A program made the position numbers and the translations under genes. A stretch of DNA of 64,000 nucleotides from Diadophis punctatus similis (taxonomy: Eukaryota > Chordata > Lepidosauria > Squamata > Dipsadidae). Under the pieces are notes generated by a model that made no database searches, was not told the origin of the DNA, and worked only from the letters and a program-made list of their open reading frames with translations. Shown here in pieces: positions 9,789 through 21,152 of this stretch (position 1 is the stretch's first letter; every line of letters begins with the position of its first letter). The stretch covers positions 143,416,008 to 143,480,007 of the forward strand of contig JALIGW010000003.1 of the NCBI GenBank assembly GCA_023053685.1, written 5' to 3'.

Positions 9789-10007
9789 CAGAAGTAGTAT
9801 TCAACCGGTTTGGACCGGTTCGGGTGAACCGGTAGTAGCAACCTGCAGGTGGGCCGCCACCCACCCACCCCGTTGCTATGCCGTCCTATTTAGCCACATT
9901 TTCAAACCACGCACATGCATGCAAGCCATGCATGCGAGCAAAGCACATGTGTGGAAGGCATGCACGCTGGGCAAACCGGTAGGGAAATTATGAGAATCCC
10001 ACCTCTG
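9789..10007. mobile_element. hAT-like MITE (GGTGGGTTCC superfamily, diverged)
   Basis: 219 bp with a perfect 8-bp duplication AATACTAT (9781-9788, 10008-10015). The termini are CAGAAGTAGTATTCAACC and GAATCCCACCTCTG. The ACCGGTTCGGG and AAACCGGTAG segments tie it to the other members. Confidence 0.82.
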
Positions 10008-10422
10008 AATACTATCTTGATCCTTATTGTGATTTCAGTGGATTTGGCTTAATGAGTTGTGTATGAATCAAGCCACTATTGTTTGAGAATGATGGTTTGT
10101 GGTTAACATTATTTGTGAATCAGAATAATATAGATTGTTTATTTTATTTAATTTTTAAAAATGCATTAGCCATTCTCTATATGAACATTTTCCCAAGCTA
10201 GGATATAGTGCTCTAAAGCATAGTTCAAGCTTTAGACAAAAATGAAACCAAGTCTAAAAACAGCAGCTCATAAAGCTAAATGGTGAAATAGCAGAAAGAA
10301 GCCATGACTTAGAGCAGTGCGTGAAGCCACCTTGTACATTCTCCAGCCAAATGTGTAAAATTTGCCATTATTTCACATCAGTAGCCCATCTAGCTCAATC
10401 TTCTCTGTAGAGAATGACAATA

Positions 10423-10657
10423 CAATGATACCTTGGTACACATTGTTAATTGGTTCCAGGAGGTGTGATGAGTACCAAACAATTTTTCCCCATAAGGAAT
10501 AATGTAGTAAGTTATGAGGCAGACGATACCAAAAAGTTCTAGCTTGTTTATTGAGTACCAAGCAAACGATAAATACCAGGACAAAATTTTCAGGTCAAAA
10601 CGCATTGAGTACCAAATTTGATGAATTTCAAAGGAGTTGAGTACCAAAGTACCACTG
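10423..10657. mobile_element. Mariner/Tigger-like MITE
   Basis: 235 bp with imperfect inverted ends, CAATGATACCTTGGTAC and GTACCAAAGTACCACTG, and internal repeats of GAGTACCAAA. The left flank is TA, while the right flank is AA, so the TA duplication is not proven. It resembles Tigger-type elements (inference). Confidence 0.5.
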
Positions 10658-10781
10658 AACATCTTTAGGGGTCTTTCCCAGAGCAACATGAAGATTATAA
10701 GAATTACATCCGGATCTTTTTTATACGCAAATACCTCAGGATCTCCTAAAAGTTACTTCAAAGCTGATATTAGTGTTAAAA

Positions 10782-10997
10782 GCTAAAGGTAAAAGTTTTC
10801 CCTGTCCAGTCATATCTAACTCTAGGGGGGGTGCTCATCTCTGTTTCTTGGCTGAGGGAGCCAGCATTGTCTGAAGATATTTTCCAGGGTCATGTGGCCA
10901 TCATGGCTATATGCCAGAATGCAAGGAACACTGTTATCTTCCCACTGAAATGGTACCTATTTATCTACTTGCATTTTCATGCTTTCAAGCCGCTAGA
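10782..10997 (-). mobile_element. Sauria SINE, 5'-truncated
   Basis: The 3' end (TAAAGGTAAAAG, then CCTGTCCAGTCAT, TCATGTGGCC and TGGTACCTATTTATCTAC) matches the reverse of the Sauria SINE body, whose 3' tail is mobilised by BovB LINEs. The tRNA-like head is missing. A second copy is at 50581-50883. Confidence 0.7.
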
Positions 10998-11539
10998 TGA
11001 GTCCTTCAAATTTTCGCCTCATCTGAGAATGATTTGTTTCTGTCCCTTTCCAATGACTGCCTCATTTTCTTCCTGACCAATCTCCTTTCCCTTAAAATGC
11101 TTCTCTCTTTTCCAAACGAGCTCTGTTTTCCATCTGAACTTCCAACTCATCTCCCTTCCTTTCAGTTAGCTGGCTACTAGCTAACTAGCTGTCTAACAAT
11201 ATTTAAAAAACAGGTTCAGGGTGTAGGAAGAAACCTTCTCCCTCCCTCCCATCTATTCTTCTGGTTCTGCAATGCTCAAAAGGCCCAAGATTCAATTGGA
11301 AATTTCAAAAGCAATGATTTATTACAATGGTCTTTGTTGTTGTGATTATTTCGGAAGCTAATGAGGGACCTAAAATCATATCAAGAGCTAGAGAGAAAAA
11401 ATCAGGAGACAATCTTGGTAAGGCCACACTTGGAATACTACATTCAGTTTTGGTCGCCATGATGTAAAAAGGATGTTGAGACTATAGAAAGAGTGCAGAG
11501 AAGAGCAACAAAGATGATTAGGGGACTGAAGGCTAAAAC

Positions 11540-12185
11540 CAGTGGTGGGTTCCTACCAGTGCGGTCCACTCTATAGCACCGGTAGCAGCCCGCTGGTGAT
11601 GTCACAGTACCGGTGCGGTCGGTTGCCGGTGCCTGGGCGCCGCCATTTTTTTTAAAAAAATATTTTTTATTTTTCAATTTTCTTCTGCACATGCCCAGAA
11701 GCCGAGTTTCCGGCACTGCTCATGCGCTGCCTTCCTACCCCACAGTGAGTCCAAGCAGGGGAGGATGGCTGAGGGAGCACATGAAACACTGAAAGAACGG
11801 GCGGCAGGAACTATCTCCATTCCCCTCCCTTCAGCAGTCCGAGTAGCCACGAACGCGCGGTGATGATCCTAGGCATTTTTGCACGTTCAAGGCTTCTTGA
11901 GCTGCTCAGGGGAGGGGGAATGGGCTGCAGGACCTATCTCAGTTCCCCTCCCTTCAGCAGTCCGAGAAGCCACGAACGTGCGGTGATGATCCTAGGCATT
12001 TTCGCACGTTTGAGGCTTCTCGAGCTGCTGAGGGGAGGGGGAATGGGCAACAGGACCTATCTCAGTTCCCCTCCCTTCAGCAGTCCAAGAAACCACGCCC
12101 ACACGGTCACATGGCTGGCAAGCCACACCCACAAAATAAGGCATGTCCACAGAGTGGTAGTAAAAAAATTAGGAACCCGCCCCTG
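11540..12185. mobile_element. hAT-like element inserted in CR1, with internal tandem array
   Basis: 646 bp, termini CAGTGGTGGGTTCCTACC and AGGAACCCGCCCCTG, and a perfect 8-bp duplication GCTAAAAC (11532-11539, 12186-12193). The target is exact CR1 sequence, which proves the boundaries. The interior contains a 123-bp tandem repeat. Confidence 0.9.
11836..12089. repeat. 123-bp tandem repeat inside the hAT element
   Basis: Two full units and the start of a third begin with AGTCCGAG or AGTCCAAG at 11836, 11959 and 12082. Each carries GTGATGATCCTAGGCATTTT and GAGGGGGAATGGGC blocks. The units differ by a few percent, so the duplication predates or accompanied spread of this copy. Confidence 0.8.
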
Positions 12186-12599
12186 GCTAAAACATATGAA
12201 GAACGGTTGCAGGAACTGCGTATGTCTAGTTTAATGAAAAGAAGAATCAGGGGAGACATGTTAGCAGTGTTCCAATATCTCAGGGGTTGCCACAAAGAAG
12301 AGGGAGTCAAACTATTCTCCAAAGCACCTGAGGGTAGAACAAGAAGCAATGGGTGGAAACTAAACAAGGAGAGAAGCAACTTAGAACTAAGGAGAAATTT
12401 CCTGACAGTTAGAACAATGAATCAGTGGAACAGCTTGCCTCCAGAAGTTGTGAATGCTCCAACACTGGAAGTTTTTAAGAAGATGTTGGATAACAATTTG
12501 TCTGAAGTGATGTAGGGTTTCCTGCCTAAGCAGGGGGTTGGACTAGAAGACCTCCAAGGTCCCTTCCAATTCTGTTATTATTATTATTATTATAATCTG

Positions 12600-13720
12600 C
12601 CTCCATCCCTTTCCCAATGCTTGCCCTTTCCATTGCCGAAGATCTATTACAAGTTTTGCAGCCTGACTTGATAGGATTGAAAGGAATGTGAGAAAACAGT
12701 TTACCCTGTTGGGAACTAAACCAAATTCAGCCTGACTTGAACACCAGAGATCTATTTATGAATTCAACATATTTAACAGATAATCCACAGACCTTGGAAA
12801 CTGCTAGCCCACTGGCCTTAAAGTTGCTTCACTGTGGCATTTGCAAGTCTCCTGGAAAACAGAATAACAGATTAGGGCAGGGAGAAGTGAATGTCACCTC
12901 AATGCAATAGAAGCTATTAGTGGCCTGTGCTCAAAGAGGATTTGAAGTTCTATAAAAACAATAACGCTTTAGATGCTGAAAAGGAATAATCAGAAGTAAT
13001 TCTGTTAGGAGCTTTTGAAGAAGATTTTAAATGATTCTTGCAATATCTAACAAGCTAGTATTTATTGGCATATATGTAAATAATTGCAGCCCTTCTAAAC
13101 AACAACAAAAAGTAATCAGATCTTATCCTTACCATGCTTAATAATGAACAAGGTGCCAATAACCTGTGTCTATGTAACTTGATTTAGTTATCATCATATG
13201 AAACAATAAATTTCATGTTTTAGTATACATGACAATTGCCGTGCAGATGCTAAGATGCAAGACAAACAGAAATCAATACCTTCCAATCTGTGCATGAATT
13301 TTGTCAACTTCCAATTATTATCTTGCTTGTGGGGAAGATCAAAGAATAATTGAGGTTCCTGGTCTTCATGTCACAGAAGGAGCAGACAATACTAATTGTG
13401 AAGAGAGATAATTCCAGATATAATGTGCTTAATCTGGCTTCTTTTGATGAACAGAAATTGGCTGCAGAAGGCCTATCTTTAATAAGGAGAGAGAGGGAGG
13501 GACGGAGGGAGGGAGGGAGTACAGAGAAATACACTCTCCGTGCAGTCTGACACAGTTCTATTCAGGAAGTCCTATTGATTTCATTTGTGCCCTATCCCCA
13601 TAAAAGTGTGTAGGAGGATTGAGGATATTTTGAATTCAGTTCTGTTCTAAGGCCAATTTATTGAACAAGCTGATTTGGATTGCAAGTAGGTGTTAAACTT
13701 AGTAATAGTAATATACATAT
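12600..13720. other. Unassigned AT-rich stretch
   Basis: No gene or clear repeat. A short GGGA-rich tract lies near 13490-13520. Confidence 0.5.
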
Positions 13721-13725
13721 TAATG

Positions 13726-14375
13726 GTGGACAACCATTTAAATATGAGCCAACAGTGTGCAGCTGCTGCCAAAAAAGCCAACACAGTTCTAGGCTGCATT
13801 AACAGAGGGTTAGAATCAAGATCACGCGAAGTGCTAATACCACTTTATAATGCCTTGGTAAGGCCACACTTGGAATACTGCATTCAGTTTTGGTCGCCAC
13901 GATGTAAAAAGGATGTTGAGACTCTAGAAAGAGTGCACAGAAGAGCAACAAAAATGATTAGGGGACTGGAGGCTAAAACATATCAAGAACGGTTGCAGGA
14001 ACTGGGTATGTCTAGTTTAACGAAAAGAAGGATCAGGGAACACATGATAGCAGTGTTCCAATATCTCAGGGGTTGTCACAAAGAAGAGGGAGTCAAACTA
14101 TTCTCCAAGGCACCTGGGGGTAGAACAAGAAGCAATGGGTGGAAACTAAACAAGGAGAGAAGCAACTTAGAACTAAGGAGAAATTTCCTGACAGTTAGAA
14201 CAATTAATCAGTGGAACAGCTTGCCTCCAGAAGTTGTGAATGCTCCAACACTAGACGTTTTTAAGAAGATGTTGGATAACCATCTGTCTGAAGTGGTGTA
14301 GGGTTTCCTGTGTAAGCAGGGGGTTGGACTAGAAGACCTCCAAGGTCCCTTCCAAATCTGTTATTATTATTATTA
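13726..14375 (+). mobile_element. CR1 LINE 3' end, 5'-truncated
   Basis: The open frame from about 13726 to 14301 encodes the ORF2 C-terminal region (DNHLNMSQQCAAAAKKANT, then RPHLEYCIQFWSP and NQWNSLPPEVV). It is followed by the CR1 3' end and a TTA tail. The frame is uninterrupted over about 190 codons, so the copy is fairly young, but it lacks the endonuclease and the reverse transcriptase catalytic core. Confidence 0.9.
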
Positions 14376-15022
14376 TCACATAGATCTGTTAGTGTTATGG
14401 GAAATGCAAGCATTTTTTCATAAATAATAGTGTGCTGATCATTTCTACAATTTCCTTCTACTGTTCAATCAAAAAGCCCCACAAACCAAGTCAAGAACCA
14501 CAAACTAAGGCAGCTTTTATATTGCAGTATCTTCCAAATATACAAACTAGCATTGTGGGAACTGTAGTCCTAACACAGGTGGCCTAAAAGATATGACACA
14601 AAAGGGGTAAATGATGGGTGGAAAAGGAAAACAAAGTTGATGAAGGCCTCAGTTCTTCACATTATAAGTGGACTCTGCTTCCCTTCTGTTCCCCAACTAG
14701 GAAAAAAAATAAACAGATTTGGAAACCATGGAAATCAATGGGAATTATTTCTGAGTGAGTTGCTGTATTCAAGAACAAAGTGAAATCACATGCCCAGCTT
14801 GTATGCAGTAGAGCTCTGAGACCAGTAGAAAGAACTAAAGGAGACCAACTGTACAATTTTGATTGTCATAATTTTTATCTAGACATAGGCATATTATGAA
14901 TGATGGACAATATATTGAAATTTCACATTTCTCTGGATTTTGCAATGTGGTTCTGCCAACATTTTCAAATATTATATTAAACAAAACACTGTTGTAAAAT
15001 GACTATGTTCATGAAACTATTC
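14376..15022. other. Unassigned AT-rich stretch
   Basis: No gene or repeat recognised apart from a short segment near 14550 (GTGGGAACTGTAGTCC) resembling the interior of hAT-like repeats. Confidence 0.4.
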
Positions 15023-15030
15023 TATTAAAT

Positions 15031-15229
15031 CAGAGGTGGTAGGCTGCTGGTTCGGACAGATTTGGGCAAACCAGTAGCACCGACTGCGGGTGGGCCCGCC
15101 CGTACATAATGCGCGAAAGGCATGCTTGCAAATAAAGAGCATGCACAGGAGGCTGTGCGCATGTGCGGAGGCGAGGCACGTGCGTTCACATTTGCGAACT
15201 GGTGGGAAGGTAAGTGAAAACCACACCTG
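15031..15229. mobile_element. hAT-like MITE
   Basis: 199 bp with a perfect 8-bp duplication TATTAAAT (15023-15030, 15230-15237). The termini are CAGAGGTGGTAGGC and AAAACCACACCTG. The interior has GGTTCGGACAGATTTGGGC and CpG-rich GCGCATGTGCGG, as in the GGTGGGTTCC family. Confidence 0.85.
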
Positions 15230-15694
15230 TATTAAATGCACCAAATTATGCAATTGTATTGACAAAAAGAGCATAGGTTAGGCAAATTTGAAAACAAAAA
15301 AGCATATGTTTTGGAGGAATATGCACTAAAATTTGCGCCTCCTTTTTTTTCTTTTTTAATTCAATGTCAATTTCAGACATAGTTGAAAAACTGAAGAAAA
15401 TCCAAGTTGATATATTGGCAAAAGGAACAATCTGAAACAAAAAACAGACAGATTTGCCAATTCCTAATCTACAATAGCTTAGAATAGCACCTAGGAGACT
15501 CTCTTGATTTTTAAGAGTATCCTATGTGGTGAGTTGAACCTCATATAGGAGATCTTACACATTGATTTGAAGGAACAAGGGAATGATAACCTTTCTTAAG
15601 AGTGAATGCTTGTTCACTTGTTCTTTTACATATTTTCTGAATCCCAAATCACTGGATCAAATTCCCTGCTCTGGGATTGGGGAGGGAGGGAGTA

Positions 15695-15826
15695 TGGAAG
15701 GAAGGAAGGAAGGAAGGAAGGAAGGAAAGGAAAGGAAAGGAAAGGAAAGGAAAGGAAGGAAGGAAGGAAGGAAGGAAGGAAGGAAGGAAGGAAGGAAGGA
15801 AGGAAGGAAGGAAGGAAGGAAGGAAG
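15695..15826. repeat. GGAA / GGAAA microsatellite
   Basis: About 130 bp of GGAA units with a central block of AAAGG units. Confidence 0.95.
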
Positions 15827-15829
15827 ATA

Positions 15830-17670
15830 TCTTCCCAATCAACAAATGACTCTGAGTCAGAGATAACCACAGGAACAAAAACTATAATCAAAATAAGGAA
15901 AGTAACATTGCACTATAAACTTGATCCCATTCATGCACACAAGCAAGGATACATAACCAAGAATGGGAGAAACTTGTGTCACAAGGATGAATATTTCTTT
16001 CATAATTAGCCTCAGCCTTAATCACGTTCCTCATTCAGCAGGCAGGTTAAAAAAACAAACCAACCAAAAAACATAATAACAATGATATCAATAATTCAAA
16101 AAAAAGAAGACAACACATATGAGAAACTCTCAAAATCAATAGACACCCACTACAAGAAAGGAAGGAATCCCATTGACTAGGCTCCAAAGAAATTCCAAAG
16201 TGGATCAGAACTCTATCTTTAAAAAAGTAACCACACTAAAAAAAAGTCCAAAGAACTAAAAAGTTTTAATTTCTTGTGATTATCAAAACTTTTTCTCCAC
16301 TTAAATACAATTAGAAAAGATTTTCCTATGAAGACAGTCTAGCTCAATATATAATTAAATTGGAATGTGGCAAAAATACAATAAAATGAATTCTTCACTC
16401 GCAAACAAAATAAAAGAAAGTGGAGATCAGGAAGCTTGGTTACACAGGCAGACAAACAGTAATGAAAACTCAAGGCCACAAGATGAGGGGGAAATCGAGT
16501 AGTAAAGCTTTGGTGATTTCCGATGTTGATGATGATACCGTTTCAGATTTGTGATTTCAGAACTTATGGATTGAAGCTAGAATGTAATACTCTTTCACAC
16601 GCTACGTTTCATTTTATTCAGCACAGCTTACTTGTACAGGATGTTGCTGGAAATTATGAAGTGTTCTGGCAGAATGCTGGACTAAATGGAGATTTCAGTT
16701 TGCTGTCCTTGCTATATATAAGAATGCAGCCTTAAATGTGGAAGCAAACCACAGGGTGCAAAATCTACCAGCAGTGCAAAGAGCAACAAATGGGACTGCA
16801 AAAAAGTTTTAAGTACTCTTTACACTGGTTTCTTAGCAGGGCTGTTTCAGACATCTCAAGAGGCTATAGGTAGAGATGATTTATAGGTGGTAAGCTCCAA
16901 TTTGGGAGGCCATCAGCACCTTCTTTGATCTGAACTTCTACAGATTTGTTTCCTATGTACTCAGTGAGTAATGAGTGATTTGCTATTGATTTGTCCACAG
17001 GCAGAAGAAAAGTAGATTGGTACTGTAACTCCAAAGCGAATGGGAACTTCGGATGCATGGTAAAAGAAAGCAAAACCACCAAGAGGGAAACATTTACAGC
17101 TTTTCTAATCTATTTTAACTCTTGTCCTCAATTTCCTCCCCCAGCAACATGATTCAGGGGAAAGCTTTTAAGAATTTCAAACTCTACAAAGTATCCGTCT
17201 AGTAGTTCTTTTTGCATGTTTCACGTGCCAATCAATTGGACCAGCAGACTGAAATATACAGTATATAAGGACTCATATATTCAGAATACTAATTTGTTTA
17301 AAATTTAACCATATAAATCCTTGTGTAAGTGGGTACTTAAATATAATATCAACCAAATGCTCATTTTGGAGAGAGAAGGGTGAAGAGATTGCCACAACCC
17401 AAAAGGATCAGTTCTCAGATGGCAAAATCATTCCCTAAAAATATACTTCTTCTTTTGATGCGATGCTAACTCTGACCGCCTGATGTTCCTGAACTCATTG
17501 TAAGGGTTAAGACTGAAACTTCCCATCCCATAAATATAACTAAGTTATATTTAGTACAGCCTGACCTTGTTTAATAAAACCTTTCAAACAATTTCTAACC
17601 ATTTGGATTACCATTACCTTTTACACCACCGAGTAATTATGTATAGCTCCTTGTTTACTGTTACAGAACT
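15830..17670. other. Unassigned AT-rich stretch
   Basis: No host exon, mobile element or RNA gene could be recognised in about 1.8 kb. Confidence 0.5.
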
Positions 17671-17729
17671 CTGTTTGTATATATCAGTTGTGCCACATAG
17701 CTGTCATGGCTACATCAGATCCCAGTTCA

Positions 17730-17831
17730 GAGGAGGAGGAGGAGGAGGAGGAGGAGGAGGAGGAGGAGGAGGAGGAGGAGGAGGAGGAGGAGGAGGAGGA
17801 GGAGGAGGAGGAGGAGGAGGAGGAGGAGGAG
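17730..17831. repeat. GAG/GGA trinucleotide array
   Basis: About 100 bp of GGA repeats inside the acidic ORF of the LTR-like unit. It codes for poly-Glu in the ATG frame. Confidence 0.95.
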
Positions 17832-18174
17832 TTGGAACTAGGACCATCTGATGGGGAGGGCACAATCCCCTCCAAATGAGTGGAGAGTCCAGGGACTCAG
17901 GACAAGGCCTGAGCCCAGGGCCATCTGTCAGTGAGTGGGAGCAGTTGACCAGACGGAGAGCTGCCTGAAGCAATGGAACAGCTGCATAGATCCAGCAGAG
18001 ATGATAGGCTCCAGACCACCTCTGACAAGGAACAGCTGCCTCCCCCACCTGATCTGTGAGCAAGGAGAGCAGAGCATGGGGAGGCACAGAGGAGGTCAGC
18101 GAGGCTGCTTACAAGGAAGCAGCCCTGCCAGCTCCTCACAAGGAATAGCTGGGGAAGCTAGGAAGTGATTTAAC

Positions 18175-18619
18175 CAGCGGTGGGTTGTTTCCTTGCTGGT
18201 GCCGGTGCGCTGCGCGCGCATCTCCACATTTCGGGCACACGCGTACTCGCTACGCATGTGTGCCCCCTCGTGCAATTTTGCTTCTGCACATGCGCGGAAG
18301 CAAAATTGCACCAAAATCTCACAAGAGGATGCGCGCGAGAGAGAGATTTCAGCGCGATTTTGCTTCCGCACATGCACAGAAGCAAAATCTCGCCAAAATC
18401 TTGTGCGTGTGCATCCCCTCACGAGATTTCAATGCAATTTTGCTTCCGCGCATGCGCAGAAGCAAAATCACCCAAAAAATCACAGAAAAAGATGGCAACG
18501 CGCACGACGGACCGGCAGAGAGGGCTCCGGAGTGGTCACGCACAAATTGGCAGAGAGCGCAATCGACCGCTCCCTACCGGAGCTGCACACTGGACAGCTC
18601 TGGCAGGAACCCACCTCTG
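18175..18619. mobile_element. hAT-like element (GGTGGGTTCC family) with internal repeats
   Basis: 445 bp, termini CAGCGGTGGGTTG and GGAACCCACCTCTG, and a perfect 8-bp duplication GATTTAAC (18167-18174, 18620-18627). The interior holds about three copies of a roughly 75-bp unit around GCAATTTTGCTTC..GCGCATGCG..GAAGCAAAAT, each partly palindromic. Confidence 0.88.
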
Positions 18620-19002
18620 GATTTAACCTGATGCTGGGGGAAGGTGTCTTTATGAGGGTATAACTACTTGTTTTGATGTGCACCTTCCTGGCTTTCCTGG
18701 ATCCTGTTGCTTAAACTTTGGACTGTGGTTTTGGACTCTGAACTTTGGACTTGGCTCTTGGACTTTGAACTCTTGGACTATGCTTTGATTGTTGGAATCT
18801 GGACTTGTGGGTATTGTTACTTCCCTCTTTGCCTCGTGGGTCAGCTAGGACTTAGTTTGTGGAGCCAGGGAATCCAGACTGGGGGAAAACTGAGGCTGAG
18901 GCTTCACCAGCACCATTGTTGGGTCATTTGACACTATGGTAAGTGAGCAATAGACAGACCCTAGTTAACCTCTGCCTTGCCAATTTGACTTGGGTCAGAA
19001 CA

Positions 19003-19756
19003 CGTATATATATTAGAACAGTATGTCAGTTACAATGAATGTACCCTGCCACATGTGAAGTTTATAGGGTGTTCATTTATACTCATATGATGTTGCAAAC
19101 AGCCAATCTACCTGAACTTAATGCTCCTTTGTGTGCATTAGAGGCCACATCTAGATAAGGAAGTTATGCCATCCTGAAAGAAGTTCTAGGCTTCTGAATT
19201 CTTATTATGTAATCAATGTTGGACTGTTGAACTAATTTTTTTCTGGCTGGATTTTTTGTTTACTTTTTCAATTTGGTTTTAAACCCTGACACCCAGTCTC
19301 CCTATTGGAAGGAGCTGTTGCCTCATCATGCCTTTTAGCACCTCAAACTTCGAGTCCTTCAATGTAAATTCTGGCCTGACAGTTTTCCAGCTTCTTCTCA
19401 GTAGCCCAGACAAGACTGGGTGTGAAATTGACTGGTGTGAAATTGACAAGTGTTTTTGACAGTCTCCCTCTTGTCTTCATGGCTGGCAACTTGGAATGCA
19501 TAGAATCAGACTACTGTTTGTTTTTATTTCTGTCTCTTTTGTGTGGAATAGGGTAAAGGACTCTTTATTGCCTCAAGACTTGCAGCATCTTAGGGCATCT
19601 TAGGGCAAGGCATCTCAGCATTTCAGGTCACCACAGCTGAAGATACATATGGATTACCTTCAAATATTTCTGACCATCTGGGCAGTGGGCATAGGGAAGT
19701 GGTGAGGTCACAATTGAAATTACATTACCTACAGCTCATTTTCCAGTATTCATCAT
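19003..19756. other. Unassigned stretch
   Basis: No gene or repeat family recognised. Confidence 0.45.
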
Positions 19757-19899
19757 TAAACAGATTAACAGAGTCGGAAGGGACATTGCAGGTCATCTAG
19801 TCCAACCCCCTGCCCAAGCAGGAGACACTTACATCTGCCGCTACCTAGGATCAAACTCACAACCTCCTGATTGTGAGGCAATCTCTAGGCCACTCTACA
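19757..19899 (-). mobile_element. tRNA-headed SINE with CR1-like tail
   Basis: Read on the minus strand, a tRNA-like head with possible A box (GTGGCCTAGAGATTG) and B box (GAGTTTGATCC) is joined to a CR1-like 3' end (GGGGGTTGGACTAGATGACC, then TCCCTTCCGACTCTG). The fusion suggests a SINE mobilised by CR1 machinery. Only one copy is in the window, so a chance CR1 insertion next to a tRNA relic cannot be excluded. Confidence 0.6.
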
Positions 19900-20785
19900 C
19901 TTTAGGCCAACCTATGAAAAGGATGGAAAAATTAACCAAGTAAAACAAGCAGCCAAGTTCTATCACTTGGCTGAATATACTTGACAGACTATTGTTCACC
20001 AGGCAAGACATTTTGAAGCTAAAATATAAAGATCATGCTGAGTTAATATGACACATTGATGTGGAACGTGTCAACTAGCTTAAATCAACTCCTTCTGACA
20101 TCATATGAGTGCATTTTGAACCTCAACTGAGCAGTAACATTAAGACAAGGCTAAATGTTCTAAAAATCTTCACTAAGAAGCAGTGCTAGATAAAAGACAG
20201 TTAATTATTTTCACAGATATTTATGACCTCAAAGTGTCTAAATAAAATGTAGCTTTTAAACTCTTATCCAAGTAAGCTCAATGATTTTAACTGGTCTTTT
20301 TTACTTTGTATTGATAATCTATAAAGAAAAACATACATAAGCACAATTTGTCTTACCATGGGCAATACCACAGATGTAATTTCTAAATGGAAATAACACC
20401 TTGCAAACTAATGATAAATTCACTTTTTGCAGGCAGAGTCACCTTGAGAGAGAGAAAGAGAGAGACAGAAATGTTCCAGAAATGAGAACTAGGGTAGTAC
20501 ACCAGATTGGAAGAGTTAAAAATGAAACATATACATGGTTCTGCCCACAACAATTGTCAGTACCTCTGTAAATCCGGTGTCTTCTCTTGGAATTTCAAGT
20601 GAGCCCAGAAAACACATGGCTTCTTGGAGTTGCCAATAGGTAGAATGTGATCACCCCTATATGTTCCCCATCATTTTCCCCTTTCAAATCCAAATCAAAT
20701 TCAGTTTCTAGCCCTACGAACCCCATTTTGAAAGAGCACAAGAGCATCTCTTTGCAAACTAAGCTACACAGCAAAGAAGAGGTGA
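19900..20785. other. Unassigned AT-rich stretch
   Basis: Nothing recognised beyond a short GAGA tract near 20445-20465. Confidence 0.45.
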
Positions 20786-21003
20786 GCCGAGGTGGCGAAG
20801 CGGTTAGAGGCAGTACTGCAGGCCACTTTAGCTGACTGTGATCCGCAGGTCAGCAGTTCAAATCTCACCAGCTCAAGGTTGACTCAGCCTTCCATCCTTC
20901 CGAGGTAGGTAAAATGAGGACCCAGATTGTTGGGGGCAATATAAATATACATTGCTTACTGGTGTAAACCGCTTAGAGAGTGCTTGCACTGTGAGGCGGT
21001 ATA

Positions 21004-21094
<91 letters not shown>
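20786..21094 (+). mobile_element. tRNA-derived SINE with L2-like tail and AAAT array
   Basis: The head carries A-box-like GGTGGCGAAGCGGTTAGAGG and B-box-like AGTTCAAATC. The body has CCTTCCATCCTTCCGAGG and AAAATGAGGACCCAGATTG, and the tail CCGCTTAGAG..GGCGGTATATAAAT resembles L2-type LINE ends. It runs into about 90 bp of AAAT repeats. Relatives are at 25165, 26973, 33561, 45247, 62915 and 63716. Confidence 0.85.
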
Positions 21095-21099
<5 letters not shown>

Positions 21100-21152
21100 A
21101 AGACATTCCACCATGATAAGACTCAAAATGTAATAGCTGATGGATTAGATTA

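Larger units (their letters stand above)
11417..12590 (+). mobile_element. CR1 LINE 3' end, interrupted by a hAT element
   Basis: The C-terminal end of the CR1 ORF2 coding region, from TTGGTAAGGCCACACTTGG, through the typical 3' end (GTTGGACTAGAAGACCTCC, TTCCAATTCTG) into a TTA triplet tail. It is 5'-truncated and split by the hAT element at 11540-12185. The frame after the insertion is still open to 12515. Confidence 0.88.
17686..19002 (+). mobile_element. Probable LTR-like unit with acidic ORF, split by a hAT element
   Basis: Begins AGTTGTGCCAC and ends GGGTCAGAACA, similar to the ends (TGTTGTGCC and GGGTCACAACA) of the solo LTR at 56110. Near its left end an ATG at 17706 opens a 57-aa frame to 17879, dominated by a Glu run from a GAG repeat. 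A TTTATGAGGGTATAAC segment and repeated TTGGACT blocks follow. A hAT element interrupts it at 18175-18619. No 5-bp target duplication could be found, so both ends and membership in the LTR family are tentative. Confidence 0.45.

Noticed and set aside
15583..15891. Long frames through the GGAA array
   Set aside because: Repeat-encoded (Lys/Gly/Arg or Pro/Ser/Phe runs) in several frames on both strands; not genes.
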